Part shown: piece after piece, positions 17,735 to 29,108 of the stretch
Layout of the letters: every line of letters begins with the position of its first letter
Position numbering within the stretch: the stretch's first letter is position 1
Assembly: GCA_024349765.1 (NCBI GenBank)
Contig: AP026073.1
Location: 7,440,001-7,504,000 of the forward strand
Direction of reading: 5' to 3'
DNA: 64,000 bases
Source of the DNA: Streptomyces nigrescens
GTDB taxonomy: Bacteria > Actinomycetota > Actinomycetes > Streptomycetales > Streptomycetaceae
The notes under the pieces: model-generated
Told to the model about the DNA's origin: nothing
What the model saw: the letters and a program-made list of their open reading frames with translations, nothing else
The model's database searches: none
Translations under genes and position numbers: made by a program

Positions 17735-18472
17735 CTACGCGTGACGCGACGAGTGCCGCGCCGCGTGCGGCGAGGAGTGCCGGGCCGTGTGCGGGGACGA
17801 GTGCGGGGACGAGTGCCGGGCGGGGCGCCGTACCGAGGGCGCTGACGGATGCGTTGACGGGTGCGTCGACGGATGCGTGGACGAGTGGCGTGCCGCGGGC
17901 GGTGACGAGGGCTTGGCCGACGGCGGGTGGACGGCGGACGGCGGGTTCTCGGAACCCGGTGGGAGGTTCTGGTCGCCCGGCGGATTCTCGGTACCCGACG
18001 GGTCCTGATCACCCGACGGGTCCTGGTCGCGCGGCGGATCCTCATCCCGCGGCGGATCCTCATCCCGCGGCGGATCCTCATCGCGCGGCGGGTCCTCATC
18101 GCGCGGCGGATCGGCCGCCGGCGGGTCCTCCTGGTAGTCGTCCGACGGGGCCAGCTGCAGGCTGCCGTAGCGGGCGAACACCGCCTCCGTGCCGGCCCGG
18201 ACGGTGGCCATCGGGTTGCCGGTGCAGTCGCGCGAGGGCCACAGGACGAGGTCGAGCGGGGTGTCGTTCACCACCCCGCCGCCCCCGGGCCCGAGGCCGT
18301 AGCAGTGGTCGTCGCCGGGGTCGACGATCTGGTACTGCCGGTTGCCCGGCCGCATGTGGAAGATGATGGTGCCGGTGGTGGCCCGCGCCGTGGGCGGTAC
18401 GGACACGGCGAGCGCCGCGCTGAGCGCTCCGGTGAGGGCCACGGCGCCGAGAAGAGCGGTCTTGCGTCGCAT
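17735..18472 (-). CDS. Secreted protein with charged PPRDED and HSSPH repeats
   Basis: 245 aa with a signal peptide (MRRKTALLGAVALTGALSAALA, cleavage near ARA-TTG). A small domain of about 80 residues follows, with two cysteines (DHCYGLG, SRDCTGN) like small Streptomyces secreted beta-rich proteins. The second half is low complexity: six-residue PPRDED repeats, then Pro/Ser, then His/Ser-rich HPSTHPST and RHSSPHS repeats that could bind metal. Function unknown. It lies between the DNA glycosylase and the helicase on the same strand. Confidence 0.72.
   Translation of the reverse strand: MRRKTALLGAVALTGALSAALAVSVPPTARATTGTIIFHMRPGNRQYQIVDPGDDHCYGLGPGGGGVVNDTPLDLVLWPSRDCTGNPMATVRAGTEAVFARYGSLQLAPSDDYQEDPPAADPPRDEDPPRDEDPPRDEDPPRDEDPPRDQDPSGDQDPSGTENPPGDQNLPPGSENPPSAVHPPSAKPSSPPAARHSSTHPSTHPSTHPSAPSVRRPARHSSPHSSPHTARHSSPHAARHSSRHA
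18018..18116 (-). repeat. In-frame 18-bp repeats encoding PPRDED
   Basis: Units such as ggcggatcctcatcccgc repeat in tandem at about 18030-18116, with related degenerate units on either side. The lengths keep the reading frame of the secreted protein. Confidence 0.8.
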
Positions 18473-18501
18473 GGACCCAACGTTCCCGAGACCGTTTTGT
18501 C

Positions 18502-20661
18502 CTATTCCTCCCGGCGCGCAGATTCACCCGCCGTGCCGCTCGGCCGGACGCTGCCCAGCCACAGCACGTCCCGCGCCCGGGTCATCGCCACGAAGAGCTG
18601 GCTCCGCATCAGTTCTCCCTGCTCACGGGCGGTCCCGCCGTCCTCCTCCGCCTCCTTCCCGTCCGTCAGGTTCGCCTCGTGACGGGGCAGATAGACCCGC
18701 TTGAACTCCAGCCCCTTGGCCCTCCGGTAGCTGCCCAGTTTCACCGCCGCGACCGGCCGCCCGTCGTAACTCTCCAGCAGGCACACCCGTACGCCCGCCC
18801 GGGTCAGCAGCCGCCGGTAGCGTTCGATGGCGCGGGTGGCGGGGCACAGCACCGCGGAGTCCGCCAGTTCCTGCGGGGTCAGGCCGCGCAGCACCGCCAC
18901 CAGCGCCGCGTCGTGCGCCGCGGGCGAGGGCAGCACCGCGCGGACCACCTCGCCGTGGTGGTACGTCAGGTCGACGTCCCGCCGGCCCGGGGTCCGCGAG
19001 CCGTCGATGTCCTCGAAGGCGTCCCCGGCGACGACGGACAGCGCGGTGTCCACGATCTCCTTGCTGTTGCGGTAGTTGGCGCGCAGCACCTGCCCCCGGT
19101 CGCCGCGGATGTCGATCCCGGCGTCCGAGAGCCGGAACCCGCCGGGGTAGACGGCCTGCTGGCCGTCGCCCACCAGCAGCAGCCCGTTGGGGCTGTCCCC
19201 CACCAGGGAGTGCAGCAGCCGCACGCCGACCAGGGTGAGGTCCTGGACCTCGTCCACGACGACGGCCGTGTACGGGGAGTGGCCACCGCGGCCGGCCGTC
19301 TCGGCGAGCGCGAGGGAGAGCACGTCGTTGAAGTCGTGCACCACGCGTTCTCTGCGCTGCGCCTCGTACGCCTCGTAGAGGGCCCAGACGGCCTGCCGGT
19401 GCGGATGGCGCAGGCTGGTGCGGCGGCGCAGGCGGGGCAGTGCGGCGTACTCGTCGAAGGAGGTGATCCCGCGGCCCTTGATGACGTGGTCGATCTCCTC
19501 CTTCCAGTAGCGGGGCAGCGGATCGATCTCCGCCAGGCAGCTGTCCCGGCCGAGGTGCTTCCAGGCGAGGCTGAAGGCCGTCTCCGCCTTCTCCCGGTGC
19601 AGGCGGACCGGTACGTCGCGGGACTGGAGGTAGGTCTGCGCCCAGTGGTGCAGGCTGCTGAATTCGATCCGGTCGGCCACCGCGGGGGCCATGGTGGTGA
19701 GGAACGTCGCCTGCACCCGCGGCAGGTTGTTGGCGAAGGTGACGTACAGGACGCGGCCGCCGGTGCGCTGGGCGAGGTACGCGGCGCGGTGCAGCGCGAC
19801 CACCGTCTTGCCGGTGCCGGCCGGGCCGCTGATCCGGGCCGGGCCGGCCCAGTTGCGGCGCACCAGCGCGAGCTGGTCGGGGTCGAGGAAGGTCATCCAC
19901 CGCTCGATGGGGGCCCGCCGGGCCTCGTCCAGGGCGGCCTGCCGCAGCCCGTCGAGGTCGAAGAGGCCGTCGTCCGCCGGGGAGGGTGCGGCCGGCGTGG
20001 TCCCGGCCCGGTGCCGCGCGGTCCGGGCGCCCGTCCTGTCGGCCGCCGGGTCCTCGTACTCGGGGAAGACCCGGCCCAGGTGCTCGGCGAGCGCCCGCAC
20101 CGAGCCCGCGGAGAGCCGGGTGCGTTCCGACAGCAGCGCCGGGCCGATCTCGTGCTCGCCCAGCAGCCGCAGCCGGCCCAGTTCGGTGTCGACGCGCTGG
20201 CCGGCGAAGGCCATCAGCGGGCGGACCGCCACCGGTGACATGCCCAGCGCCGCCACCGCGCCCTCGGCGGCCTTGGTGACCGCGAGGAGTTTGCGCCGGT
20301 GCTCGTCACGGGAGAACCCGCCGGCCCGCAGCCGCCCGCCGGACGGTTCCGGGGCGGCCCGCCAGTTCTTGACGTCGATGACGAAGACCCCGCCGGGCCC
20401 GATCAGCAGCATGTCCACGTTGGCGGCCCGGGTGCCCGGCCAGCGCCGGTCCACCAGCAGCCGCCAGCCCCGCTCGGTCAGCATCAGCAGCTGGGCGGCG
20501 ATCCGCCGCTCCCCCTCGCTCGCCGCCTCCCAGCGTTCGGCCCGCTGGCGGGCGGCCCGCCACTGCTCCCGTAACAGCCGCTCCTGGCGCCGGGCCTCCT
20601 GGGCCCGCCGTGATGCCGATCCGCCCGCCGCGCTCCCCGCCGCCGACCCGCCTGCCGTCAT
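18502..20661 (-). CDS. NERD-domain UvrD/Rep-like DNA helicase
   Basis: About 719 aa. The N-terminus is a NERD (nuclease-related) domain: GERRIAAQLL ... NVDMLLIGPGGVFVIDVKNW, with the D and DxK of the PD-(D/E)xK core. The helicase follows with Walker A GPAGTGKTVV, motif Ia FANNLPRVQ, DEVQDLTLVG (motif II), GDGQQAVYPGGF (III), ANYRNSKEIVDTA (IV) and RRAKGLEFKRVYLPR (V), then AMTRARDVLWLG (VI). A stand-alone repair or defence enzyme of superfamily 1A. Start set at ATG 20661 behind GAGGGGGCGC. Next to a DNA glycosylase, but with a separate gene between. Confidence 0.88.
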   Translation of the reverse strand: MTAGGSAAGSAAGGSASRRAQEARRQERLLREQWRAARQRAERWEAASEGERRIAAQLLMLTERGWRLLVDRRWPGTRAANVDMLLIGPGGVFVIDVKNWRAAPEPSGGRLRAGGFSRDEHRRKLLAVTKAAEGAVAALGMSPVAVRPLMAFAGQRVDTELGRLRLLGEHEIGPALLSERTRLSAGSVRALAEHLGRVFPEYEDPAADRTGARTARHRAGTTPAAPSPADDGLFDLDGLRQAALDEARRAPIERWMTFLDPDQLALVRRNWAGPARISGPAGTGKTVVALHRAAYLAQRTGGRVLYVTFANNLPRVQATFLTTMAPAVADRIEFSSLHHWAQTYLQSRDVPVRLHREKAETAFSLAWKHLGRDSCLAEIDPLPRYWKEEIDHVIKGRGITSFDEYAALPRLRRRTSLRHPHRQAVWALYEAYEAQRRERVVHDFNDVLSLALAETAGRGGHSPYTAVVVDEVQDLTLVGVRLLHSLVGDSPNGLLLVGDGQQAVYPGGFRLSDAGIDIRGDRGQVLRANYRNSKEIVDTALSVVAGDAFEDIDGSRTPGRRDVDLTYHHGEVVRAVLPSPAAHDAALVAVLRGLTPQELADSAVLCPATRAIERYRRLLTRAGVRVCLLESYDGRPVAAVKLGSYRRAKGLEFKRVYLPRHEANLTDGKEAEEDGGTAREQGELMRSQLFVAMTRARDVLWLGSVRPSGTAGESARREE

Positions 20662-20762
20662 CCCGCGCCCCCTCACCTCGCCCCGCGTCCCACGGGGTCA
20701 TGAACCATAGGTCCGGGGCACCTGACGCGGTAGTGCGCACAGCAGGGGCACGGGGGCATGGC

Positions 20763-20795
20763 GCGGGCCCGTGGTCCGCGGTCCCACGGGCCCGC
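20763..20795 (-). terminator. Hairpin downstream of geosmin synthase
   Basis: GCGGGCCCGTGG (20763-20774) pairs with CCACGGGCCCGC (20784-20795), a 12-bp stem with a 9-base loop, just past the geoA stop codon. Confidence 0.75.
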
Positions 20796-20800
20796 CGCCG

Positions 20801-23208
<2,408 letters not shown>

Positions 23209-24078
23209 TCAGACGCTTTTCCGACGCCGCGTGTTCGTTTCCCCGGTCGTGGGGGTGGCACAGGCGGTACGGGCGGGGAGAGCGGTGCGGGCGGTGCGCA
23301 GGGCGAGTTCCGCCAGTGCCTCCGGCGCGCCCGCCTGCCCCCGTATGCCGGGGAAGGCGTTGACGTCGACGACCACCGGGCCGTCCGGGCCGAGCAGCAC
23401 GTCCACGCCGTAGACCGCCAGGCCGAAGACCCCGCCGGTGCGCAGCGCGAGCTCGGCCCAGCCCGCGGGCAGGTCACCGGGCGGCAGCGGCCGGGTCGGC
23501 CCGCGCCCGTCCGGTGCCAGCTCCGAGCGGCGCAGCCCGGCGAAGAGCCGCCCGTCGACCACCCACAGCTTGTGGTCCCAGCCGCTGTTCGCGGTGAACT
23601 CCTGGACCACCACCGGCTCCTCGGGCCAGGCGGCCGCCAGTTCCCGCAGCTCGGCGGCGGTGTCGGCGCGGGCCACCAGGTCGCCGCGCCGGCTGTACCG
23701 GCTCTTGACCACCAGCGGCCCGGCCGGCTCCCCGGCCGCCGCCAGCTCCTCGATCGCGTCCACCGGCCGGGTCGCGGCGAACGGCAGCCCCGCCGTCCGC
23801 GCCAGCTCCGCCATCGCCACCCGGTCCTGGCAACGCGCCGTCGCCGCGGCGGAGTTGAGCACCGGGACGCCGTACGACTCCAGGCGCGCGGCCAGCGCCA
23901 GCGCCCGCGGCGTCCGCGCCTTGAGGAGGTACACGTCGGCGAGCGCGCCGCGGTCCGGGCCGGGCGCCTCGCCGTCCGGGTCCAGGTGCTCGACCCGGTG
24001 GCCGTCCCCGGTCAGCACACCGGTGGCCGCGGCCAGCACCGGGTGCGCCGGATCCGCCGTGATCAGGCCGATCCTCAC
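23209..24078 (-). CDS. ATP-grasp ligase B (second of a coupled pair)
   Basis: About 289 aa. An N-terminal pre-ATP-grasp Rossmann-like part (VRIGLITADPAHPVLAAA) is followed by the ATP-grasp fold: ATP-binding lysine in LVVKSRYSRRGDLV, VVQEFTANSG and the C-terminal metal site in VYGVDVLLGPDGPVVVD then VNAFPG. Such enzymes form amide or peptide bonds via acyl-phosphates. The GTG start at 24078 overlaps the preceding stop (GTGA). The glycine-rich loop is replaced by an Arg-rich one compared with its partner, so substrate or activity may differ. The product is unknown; no precursor peptide gene is visible nearby. Confidence 0.82.
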   Translation of the reverse strand: MRIGLITADPAHPVLAAATGVLTGDGHRVEHLDPDGEAPGPDRGALADVYLLKARTPRALALAARLESYGVPVLNSAAATARCQDRVAMAELARTAGLPFAATRPVDAIEELAAAGEPAGPLVVKSRYSRRGDLVARADTAAELRELAAAWPEEPVVVQEFTANSGWDHKLWVVDGRLFAGLRRSELAPDGRGPTRPLPPGDLPAGWAELALRTGGVFGLAVYGVDVLLGPDGPVVVDVNAFPGIRGQAGAPEALAELALRTARTALPARTACATPTTGETNTRRRKSV

Positions 24079-24983
24079 CGGTCGCCGCCGATCGCCGCCA
24101 GCGGGACGGTCTCCGGCGCGGGCGGCGCCGCGGCGGCCGGCACCGGCAGGCCGCGGCCCGTGCCGTTCCCGCCGCCCCCGCCGGCGAGCCGCAGCACCGC
24201 CGCCGACACCCGGGCCACCGCGTCCGGCACCTGACGGAAGCTCGGGAAGTCGTTGATGTCGACGACCACCGGCCCGTCCGGGCCGAGCAGCACGTCCACG
24301 CCGTAGAGGTCGAGCCCGAAGACCGCGCCGATCTCCGCCGCGATCCCGGCGACCTCGGCGGTGAGCGGCACCTGGCGCTCCGGTACGTCGTGCCCGGGGT
24401 GCAGCGGCGAGCACCGCTCGGTGGCGTACAGCTCACCGGCGACGCAGTAGACCTTCAGATCGGTACCGGAGTTGGGGACGTACGGCTGCGCGATCAGCAG
24501 CCCGCCGGCCTGCTCCGGCGCGTCCGGCCCGGTCAGCCGGCCGGGGCTCTCGACCAGCCGCACCGCGCGCCCCGAGCTGCCGTCCGCGGGCTTCACCACC
24601 AGCGGGAACGCGCTGGGGGGCAGCTCCGCGAACTCCTCGGCCCGGGCCGCCGCGTAGGTCACCGGCACCGGCAGGCCGTGGGTGCGGGCGATCACCGCGG
24701 CCAGCGCCTTGTCCCGGACGCCGCGGATCGCCCGGGCGTCGTTGACCGTGGTCAGCCCGACCGCGGCGGCGGCCTCCAGCAGGGTCAGCCCCGGCCCGCC
24801 CGAGACGGTCTTGAGGACCCAGGCGTCATGGCTGCCGGCCCGCACCGACTCGGATATCGGGATCAGCGAGCGGCCCGGCCACACGACGTCCACCTGATGG
24901 CCCCAGGCGCCGAGTTGGCGGATCACGTCCCGGGGCATGCCGTCGTGGCGGTACTGCTCCTCCACCAGGAAGCAGAGTCTCAT
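24075..24983 (-). CDS. ATP-grasp ligase A (first of a coupled pair)
   Basis: 302 aa, RimK-like ATP-grasp enzyme. Start MRLCFLVEEQYRHDG; lysine and glycine loop in FPLVVKPADGSSGRAVRLV; LIAQPYVPNSGTDLKVYCV; metal site LYGVDVLLGPDGPVVVD then INDFPSF. It shares a 16-residue identical block (YGVDVLLGPDGPVVVD) with the next gene, so the pair arose by duplication. The tail is Gly/Pro/Ala-rich. Predicted amide-bond ligase; substrates unknown. Divergent from an exported amidohydrolase, with a 24-nt motif in the spacer. Confidence 0.85.
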   Translation of the reverse strand: MRLCFLVEEQYRHDGMPRDVIRQLGAWGHQVDVVWPGRSLIPISESVRAGSHDAWVLKTVSGGPGLTLLEAAAAVGLTTVNDARAIRGVRDKALAAVIARTHGLPVPVTYAAARAEEFAELPPSAFPLVVKPADGSSGRAVRLVESPGRLTGPDAPEQAGGLLIAQPYVPNSGTDLKVYCVAGELYATERCSPLHPGHDVPERQVPLTAEVAGIAAEIGAVFGLDLYGVDVLLGPDGPVVVDINDFPSFRQVPDAVARVSAAVLRLAGGGGGNGTGRGLPVPAAAAPPAPETVPLAAIGGDR

Positions 24984-25115
24984 CGGGGCATCCTCGTCAT
25001 CGCCGCGCGTCCGTCCACCGTCCGCCCGGCAGATCCATGACGCACCAGGATCCCACGCGGGGCCCGGCAGGGACCGTGAGGGCCCGTACGCCGCTACGGA
25101 TCCCCGCCCGCCCCA

Positions 25116-25139
25116 TGTTTCGGCGAGGTTACGCCACCC
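25116..25139. promoter_or_regulatory. Copy 1 of a 24-nt motif in a divergent promoter
   Basis: TGTT-N3-GCGAGGTTACGCCACCC, between ATP-grasp A (starts at 24983, minus) and the amidohydrolase (starts near 25340, plus). The 17-base core is repeated exactly at 29116-29132, also in a divergent spacer. The rest of 24984-25339 shows no gene. Confidence 0.55.
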
Positions 25140-25339
25140 TCCCCGCCCGGTCCGCCCCTCCTGACCAGGCGCGCCACCGCCACCGCCCGGCCCAGCGCCA
25201 CCCCCCGCCCCACCTCGTAAATCCCGTATGCCGGAACCCTTGTTCCGCTTCTGGCCCGGTCCTAGGGTCGGGCCACCCCGGGGACGGATCGGCGAACGGT
25301 ACGCACCACGTACCGGAGTACGGGAAGCAGGCGAGCGGG

Positions 25340-26791
25340 TTGGCGAACGAACAGCACAGCGGATTCGGCCGGCGGGGATTCCTGGCCGGCATGGGCGGAC
25401 TCATCGGCGCATCGGGACTCGGCGGTACGAGCCCGGCCGCGGCCGCCGCACCCCACCACGGGCCGCGGCCCGAGGACTTCCACGGCCACCGGCAGCTGCT
25501 CGTGCCCGAGCTGCTGCTCCTGCCCGAGGGCCCGGTGCGCGACCGCGCGGTCCTCGTCTCCGGCGGGACGTTCCGCGCCGTCGGGCCGGCCGAAGCGCTC
25601 ATCGCCGCCCACCGCGACCTCGAACCGGTCCGCCTGGACGGCCACTTGCTGATGCCCGGCTTCGTGGACGCGCACCACCACCTGACCCAGAGCTTCGGCA
25701 AGGCCCAGTCCTTCGGCCAGCCCTCGGAGATCTTCAAGACCGTCTGGGAGCCCCTGGAGCACGCCCTCGACGAGGAGAGCGCCTACGTCTCCGCGAAACT
25801 CGCCGCCCTGGAGGCGCTGCGCGGCGGCTTCACCACCGTCGCCGACGCCGGCACCCGCGCCCCCGTCGACGTCGCGGCGATCGCCAGGGGCACCGAGGAA
25901 GCCGGCATCCGCTGCGTGCTGTCCAAGATCGTCTCCGACGGCACCGGCGGCCCCGCCCACCTGGAACGGTGGGACGGCCACCCCCTCGTCCACCCCTCCC
26001 TGGCCATCGCGGTCCCCGAGGACGCCCCCGCCGGGACCCTCAAGAGGACCGCCGCCCTGTGCACCGAGGCCGGCGCCGTCCTCCAGATCCACGTCAACGA
26101 GCACCTCGCCTCCGTGGAACGCTCGTTGAAGAGCGTCGGCCGGCGCCCCGTCGAATACCTCCACCACATCGGCGCCCTGGGCCCGCACACCCTCGGCGCC
26201 CACGCCACCCTCCTCACGCCCACCGAGATGCGGCTGCTCGCCGACTCCGGCGCGGCCATCAGCTACAACCCGGTGGCCAGCGCCTGGAAGGGCAACGGCG
26301 TCGCCCACGCCACCATGCTGGCCGCCCTGGGCGTCCGCTTCGGCATGGGCACCGACGGCACCCGCGGCGACGGCTTCCGCCTGATCGACGCCGGCGAGAC
26401 CGCCCAGCGCCTCGCGTACGGGCTGGGCTCCGGCGACTCGGTCTGCGGCGCCGGCCGGATGTGGCTGGACCACGCCACCACCCACAGCGCCGACGCCGTC
26501 GGCCTCGGCAAGGTCACCGGCGAGATCGCCGCCGGCAAGGCCGCCGACTACCTCGTCGTGGACCTCGACGTCCCCGAACTCACCCCCTCCTACGACCTGC
26601 GCTGGGAACTCGTCCGGCTCGCGAACCGCGACCAGATCGCCGCCGTCGTCGTGGCCGGCCGGCTCCGCCTGTGGCACGGCCGGCCCACCGACTGGGACGC
26701 CCAGGCCCTGGTCGCCCGCGCCGCGAAACTCGGCCCCCAGGTCGTCGAACGGGCGGGGCTCCAACGGGTGGAGCCGGTCTACGAGTCCTGA
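25340..26791 (+). CDS. Tat-exported metal-dependent amidohydrolase
   Basis: About 483 aa. The N-terminus is a twin-arginine signal (GRRGFLAGMGGLIGASGLGG ... AAAAAP). The amidohydrolase TIM barrel has the metal site DAHHHLTQS, later ligand regions LQIHVNEHLASVE and LGAHATLL, and GMGTDGTRGDGFRLID as the final Asp. The C-terminal strand is AADYLVVDLDVPEL, typical of the chlorohydrolase/cytosine deaminase (TrzN/SsnA-like) branch. The substrate is unknown, perhaps deamination of an N-heterocycle. The start is probably TTG 25340, because the Tat motif should be near the N-terminus; no strong ribosome site is seen. It is divergent from the ATP-grasp pair. Confidence 0.85.
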   Translation: MANEQHSGFGRRGFLAGMGGLIGASGLGGTSPAAAAAPHHGPRPEDFHGHRQLLVPELLLLPEGPVRDRAVLVSGGTFRAVGPAEALIAAHRDLEPVRLDGHLLMPGFVDAHHHLTQSFGKAQSFGQPSEIFKTVWEPLEHALDEESAYVSAKLAALEALRGGFTTVADAGTRAPVDVAAIARGTEEAGIRCVLSKIVSDGTGGPAHLERWDGHPLVHPSLAIAVPEDAPAGTLKRTAALCTEAGAVLQIHVNEHLASVERSLKSVGRRPVEYLHHIGALGPHTLGAHATLLTPTEMRLLADSGAAISYNPVASAWKGNGVAHATMLAALGVRFGMGTDGTRGDGFRLIDAGETAQRLAYGLGSGDSVCGAGRMWLDHATTHSADAVGLGKVTGEIAAGKAADYLVVDLDVPELTPSYDLRWELVRLANRDQIAAVVVAGRLRLWHGRPTDWDAQALVARAAKLGPQVVERAGLQRVEPVYES

Positions 26792-26798
26792 CGGCGAC

Positions 26799-26826
26799 GG
26801 GCGCGGGACCCTTCGGCCCCGCGCCC
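26799..26826. terminator. Bidirectional hairpin between amidohydrolase and MFS gene
   Basis: GGGCGCGGG (26799-26807) pairs with CCCGCGCCC (26818-26826) between two converging genes. Confidence 0.7.
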
Positions 26827-26834
26827 GCCCGGCC

Positions 26835-28319
26835 TCACCGCCCCCGCTCCCCGGGCATCCAGCACGCCACCGGCACCGCCGTCACCGCCAGCGCGGCGGC
26901 CAGGGTCAGCGTCGCGCTGTGCAGACCGTCCGTGAACGCCGTGACGACCGCGTCCCGCACCCCCGGGTCGGACGTACGGGCCTCGGCCGCCGCGACCGTC
27001 GTCGGAGCGCCCGGCCCGGCCAGCGCCGCGGGCAGCCGGGCGGTGAAGACCGCGGTGGTCACCGTGCCGGTCACCGCGATGCCCACCGCGCTGCCCAACT
27101 CCCGGCTCAGGCTCTGCAGTCCGGACCCGGTCCCGGCCCGCTCCGGCGGCAGCGCGGCCATCATGGCGTGCGACAGCAGCGGCGTGGCGATCCCGCAGCC
27201 CAGCGCCGTCAGCCCGGCACCCAGCGCATAGCGCGGATACGGGGTGCGGGCGTCGGCCGCGGACACCGTGCACAGCCCGCCGGCCAGCACCAGCATGCCC
27301 ACCACCACCGCGCCCCGCCGCCCGACCGCCCGCTCCAGCAGCAGCCCGCAGCGCGGCCCGGCCAGCAGCGCCCCGGCCATCGGCAGCAGCCGCAGCCCCG
27401 CGCCGAACGGCCCGTACCCCTTCGCGTACTGCAAATACTGGCCGTTGAGGTAGAACAGGCCGAACATGCCGGTGAACAGCGCCGCCATGCCCACCGCCCC
27501 GGCCCGCACGGCCGGCCGCGCGAACAACCGCGGATCCAACAACGGCCGCACCGAACGGAGTTCACTCCGCGCCCAGCCGGCCAGCAGCAGCCCCGCCGCG
27601 CCGAACGCCCCCAGCACCACCGGACTCCCCCAGCCCTCCCCCGGCCCGCTGACGATCCCGTAGAGCAGCGCCAGGAACCCCCCGGTGAACAGGGCACTGC
27701 CGCCCGCCGGGACCGGATGCGGCCGGCCGCCGGCCACCCCGGCCGGGGCGACCGCGGCGACCAGCAGCAACGCACCGAGCGCCAGCGGCACCACACAGCG
27801 GAACAGCGTCCGCCAGCTCCCGAACTCGATGGCCGCCCCGCCCCCGACGTTCCCCAACACGGCGGCGAGCCCCGTCATCGACGCCCACACCGCGATCGCC
27901 CTGCGCCGCGCCCGGTCCTCCCGCCCCTCCACCAGCAGCGCCAGCGTCGTCGGCAACACGGCCGCGGCGCCCACCCCGCTGAGCATCCGCCCGGCGATCA
28001 CCCACCCCACCCGTGCCGCCACCGCACAGACCACCGCGCCGAGCGCGAACACCCCCAGCCCGCACAGCAGCGTCCCCTTGCGCCCCCACCGGTCGGCGAG
28101 CGCCCCCGCCGGCACCAGCAGACACGCGAAGACCACGACATAGCCGTCCACGACCCAGACCACCGCCTGCGCCGACGGACGCAGCGCACTCGCCGACAGG
28201 TCCGGCAGCGCCAGATTGACCGCGGACACCATGCCCACCACCAGCGTGACGCACAGGCACATCGCGACCGTCAGCGCACCACGCCGCCCCGGCGCGGCCC
28301 CAACCCGCTCACTCCACAA
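26835..28319 (-). CDS. MFS drug exporter, DHA2 type
   Basis: 494 aa. Helix 1 is MCLCVTLVVGMVSAVNLALPDL (the usual LD..I hallmark is diverged). It is followed by motif A GALADRWGRKGTLLCGLG and C-like GLAAVLGNVGGGAAIEFG, with about 14 hydrophobic segments in all. Likely a proton-driven efflux pump of unknown substrate. The frame overlaps the end of the GntR gene by 11 bases if it starts at the TTG at 28319; an ATG at 28262 is possible. It would be co-transcribed with, and presumably controlled by, the GntR regulator. Confidence 0.86.
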   Translation of the reverse strand: MWSERVGAAPGRRGALTVAMCLCVTLVVGMVSAVNLALPDLSASALRPSAQAVVWVVDGYVVVFACLLVPAGALADRWGRKGTLLCGLGVFALGAVVCAVAARVGWVIAGRMLSGVGAAAVLPTTLALLVEGREDRARRRAIAVWASMTGLAAVLGNVGGGAAIEFGSWRTLFRCVVPLALGALLLVAAVAPAGVAGGRPHPVPAGGSALFTGGFLALLYGIVSGPGEGWGSPVVLGAFGAAGLLLAGWARSELRSVRPLLDPRLFARPAVRAGAVGMAALFTGMFGLFYLNGQYLQYAKGYGPFGAGLRLLPMAGALLAGPRCGLLLERAVGRRGAVVVGMLVLAGGLCTVSAADARTPYPRYALGAGLTALGCGIATPLLSHAMMAALPPERAGTGSGLQSLSRELGSAVGIAVTGTVTTAVFTARLPAALAGPGAPTTVAAAEARTSDPGVRDAVVTAFTDGLHSATLTLAAALAVTAVPVACWMPGERGR

Positions 28320-29073
28320 CGGAGTTGACGCCCCGCGCCCGGTCCAGCGTGGCCTGCAGCGTCAACCGGTCCCCGCGCAGATGGATGAACTCCAGATCGG
28401 CCGGCCGCCCGTCGGCGAGCCGGGTCAGCCGCTCCACCGCGAGCACCGCCCCGCCCTCCGGCATCGCCAGCACCTCACACGTCGCCGGATCCGCCACCAC
28501 CGCCCGCACCGACACCTCCGCCCGGCCCAGCGGCGCCCCCGCCACCCGCTCGATCAGATCGAAGACGTCCTGCCGCTCCAGCGTCGCCCGCCCCCGCGCC
28601 AGCAGCGGCTCCCCGACCTCCGGAATCAGATACGTGCAGTCCAGCGACAACGGCGCCCCGTCCACCCGCCGCAGCCGCTCCAGATAGACCGCCGCCGCCC
28701 CCTCCGCCAGCCCCAGCCGCCGGGCCACCGCCAGCGGCGGCCGCACGCTCCGCGCCTCCCGCACCTCGTTGACGACCACGCCGTGCCGCTGCAGCACCTC
28801 CGCCAGCCCGGACAGCTCCCCCAGGGGATGCTGGTACGTCCGCCCCGCCACCACGGTGCCGACTCCCCGGCGCCGCTCCACCAGCCCCTCGTCCCGCAGC
28901 AGCCCCAGCGCCTCCCGCACGGTGTTCCGCGACGTACCGAACTCGGCCACCAGCGCCCGCTCGTCCGGCAGCACCCCGTCCGGGAACGCCCCGCGCAGCA
29001 CCTGGCCCCGCAGCACATGCGCCACCCGGCGCGCCTGATCCGCCCGCCGCCCCTGTTCCGCCGCCATCCGCAT
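28309..29073 (-). CDS. GntR-family regulator, HutC subfamily (UTRA domain)
   Basis: 254 aa. The N-terminal winged helix (RVAHVLRGQVLRGAFPDGVLPDERALVAEFGTSRNTVREALGLLRDEGLVERRRGVGTVV) is followed by a UTRA ligand-binding domain (about 100-250) with LGLAEGAAAVYLERLRRVDG and LSLDCTYLIPEV. The ligand is unknown. It is the first gene of a two-gene unit with the MFS pump. Copy 2 of the 24-nt motif lies 36 bases upstream of its start and may be its operator or promoter. Confidence 0.9.
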   Translation of the reverse strand: MRMAAEQGRRADQARRVAHVLRGQVLRGAFPDGVLPDERALVAEFGTSRNTVREALGLLRDEGLVERRRGVGTVVAGRTYQHPLGELSGLAEVLQRHGVVVNEVREARSVRPPLAVARRLGLAEGAAAVYLERLRRVDGAPLSLDCTYLIPEVGEPLLARGRATLERQDVFDLIERVAGAPLGRAEVSVRAVVADPATCEVLAMPEGGAVLAVERLTRLADGRPADLEFIHLRGDRLTLQATLDRARGVNSVVE

Positions 29074-29108
29074 CCCTCCTCCCTACGCCCGCGACGCTAG
29101 GGGACCGG

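Noticed and set aside
25123-25139. GlnR or AdpA binding site
   Set aside because: GTTAC is present, but the second GlnR half-site (GAAAC after 6 bases) is not; the TGGCSNGWWY consensus of AdpA does not fit.
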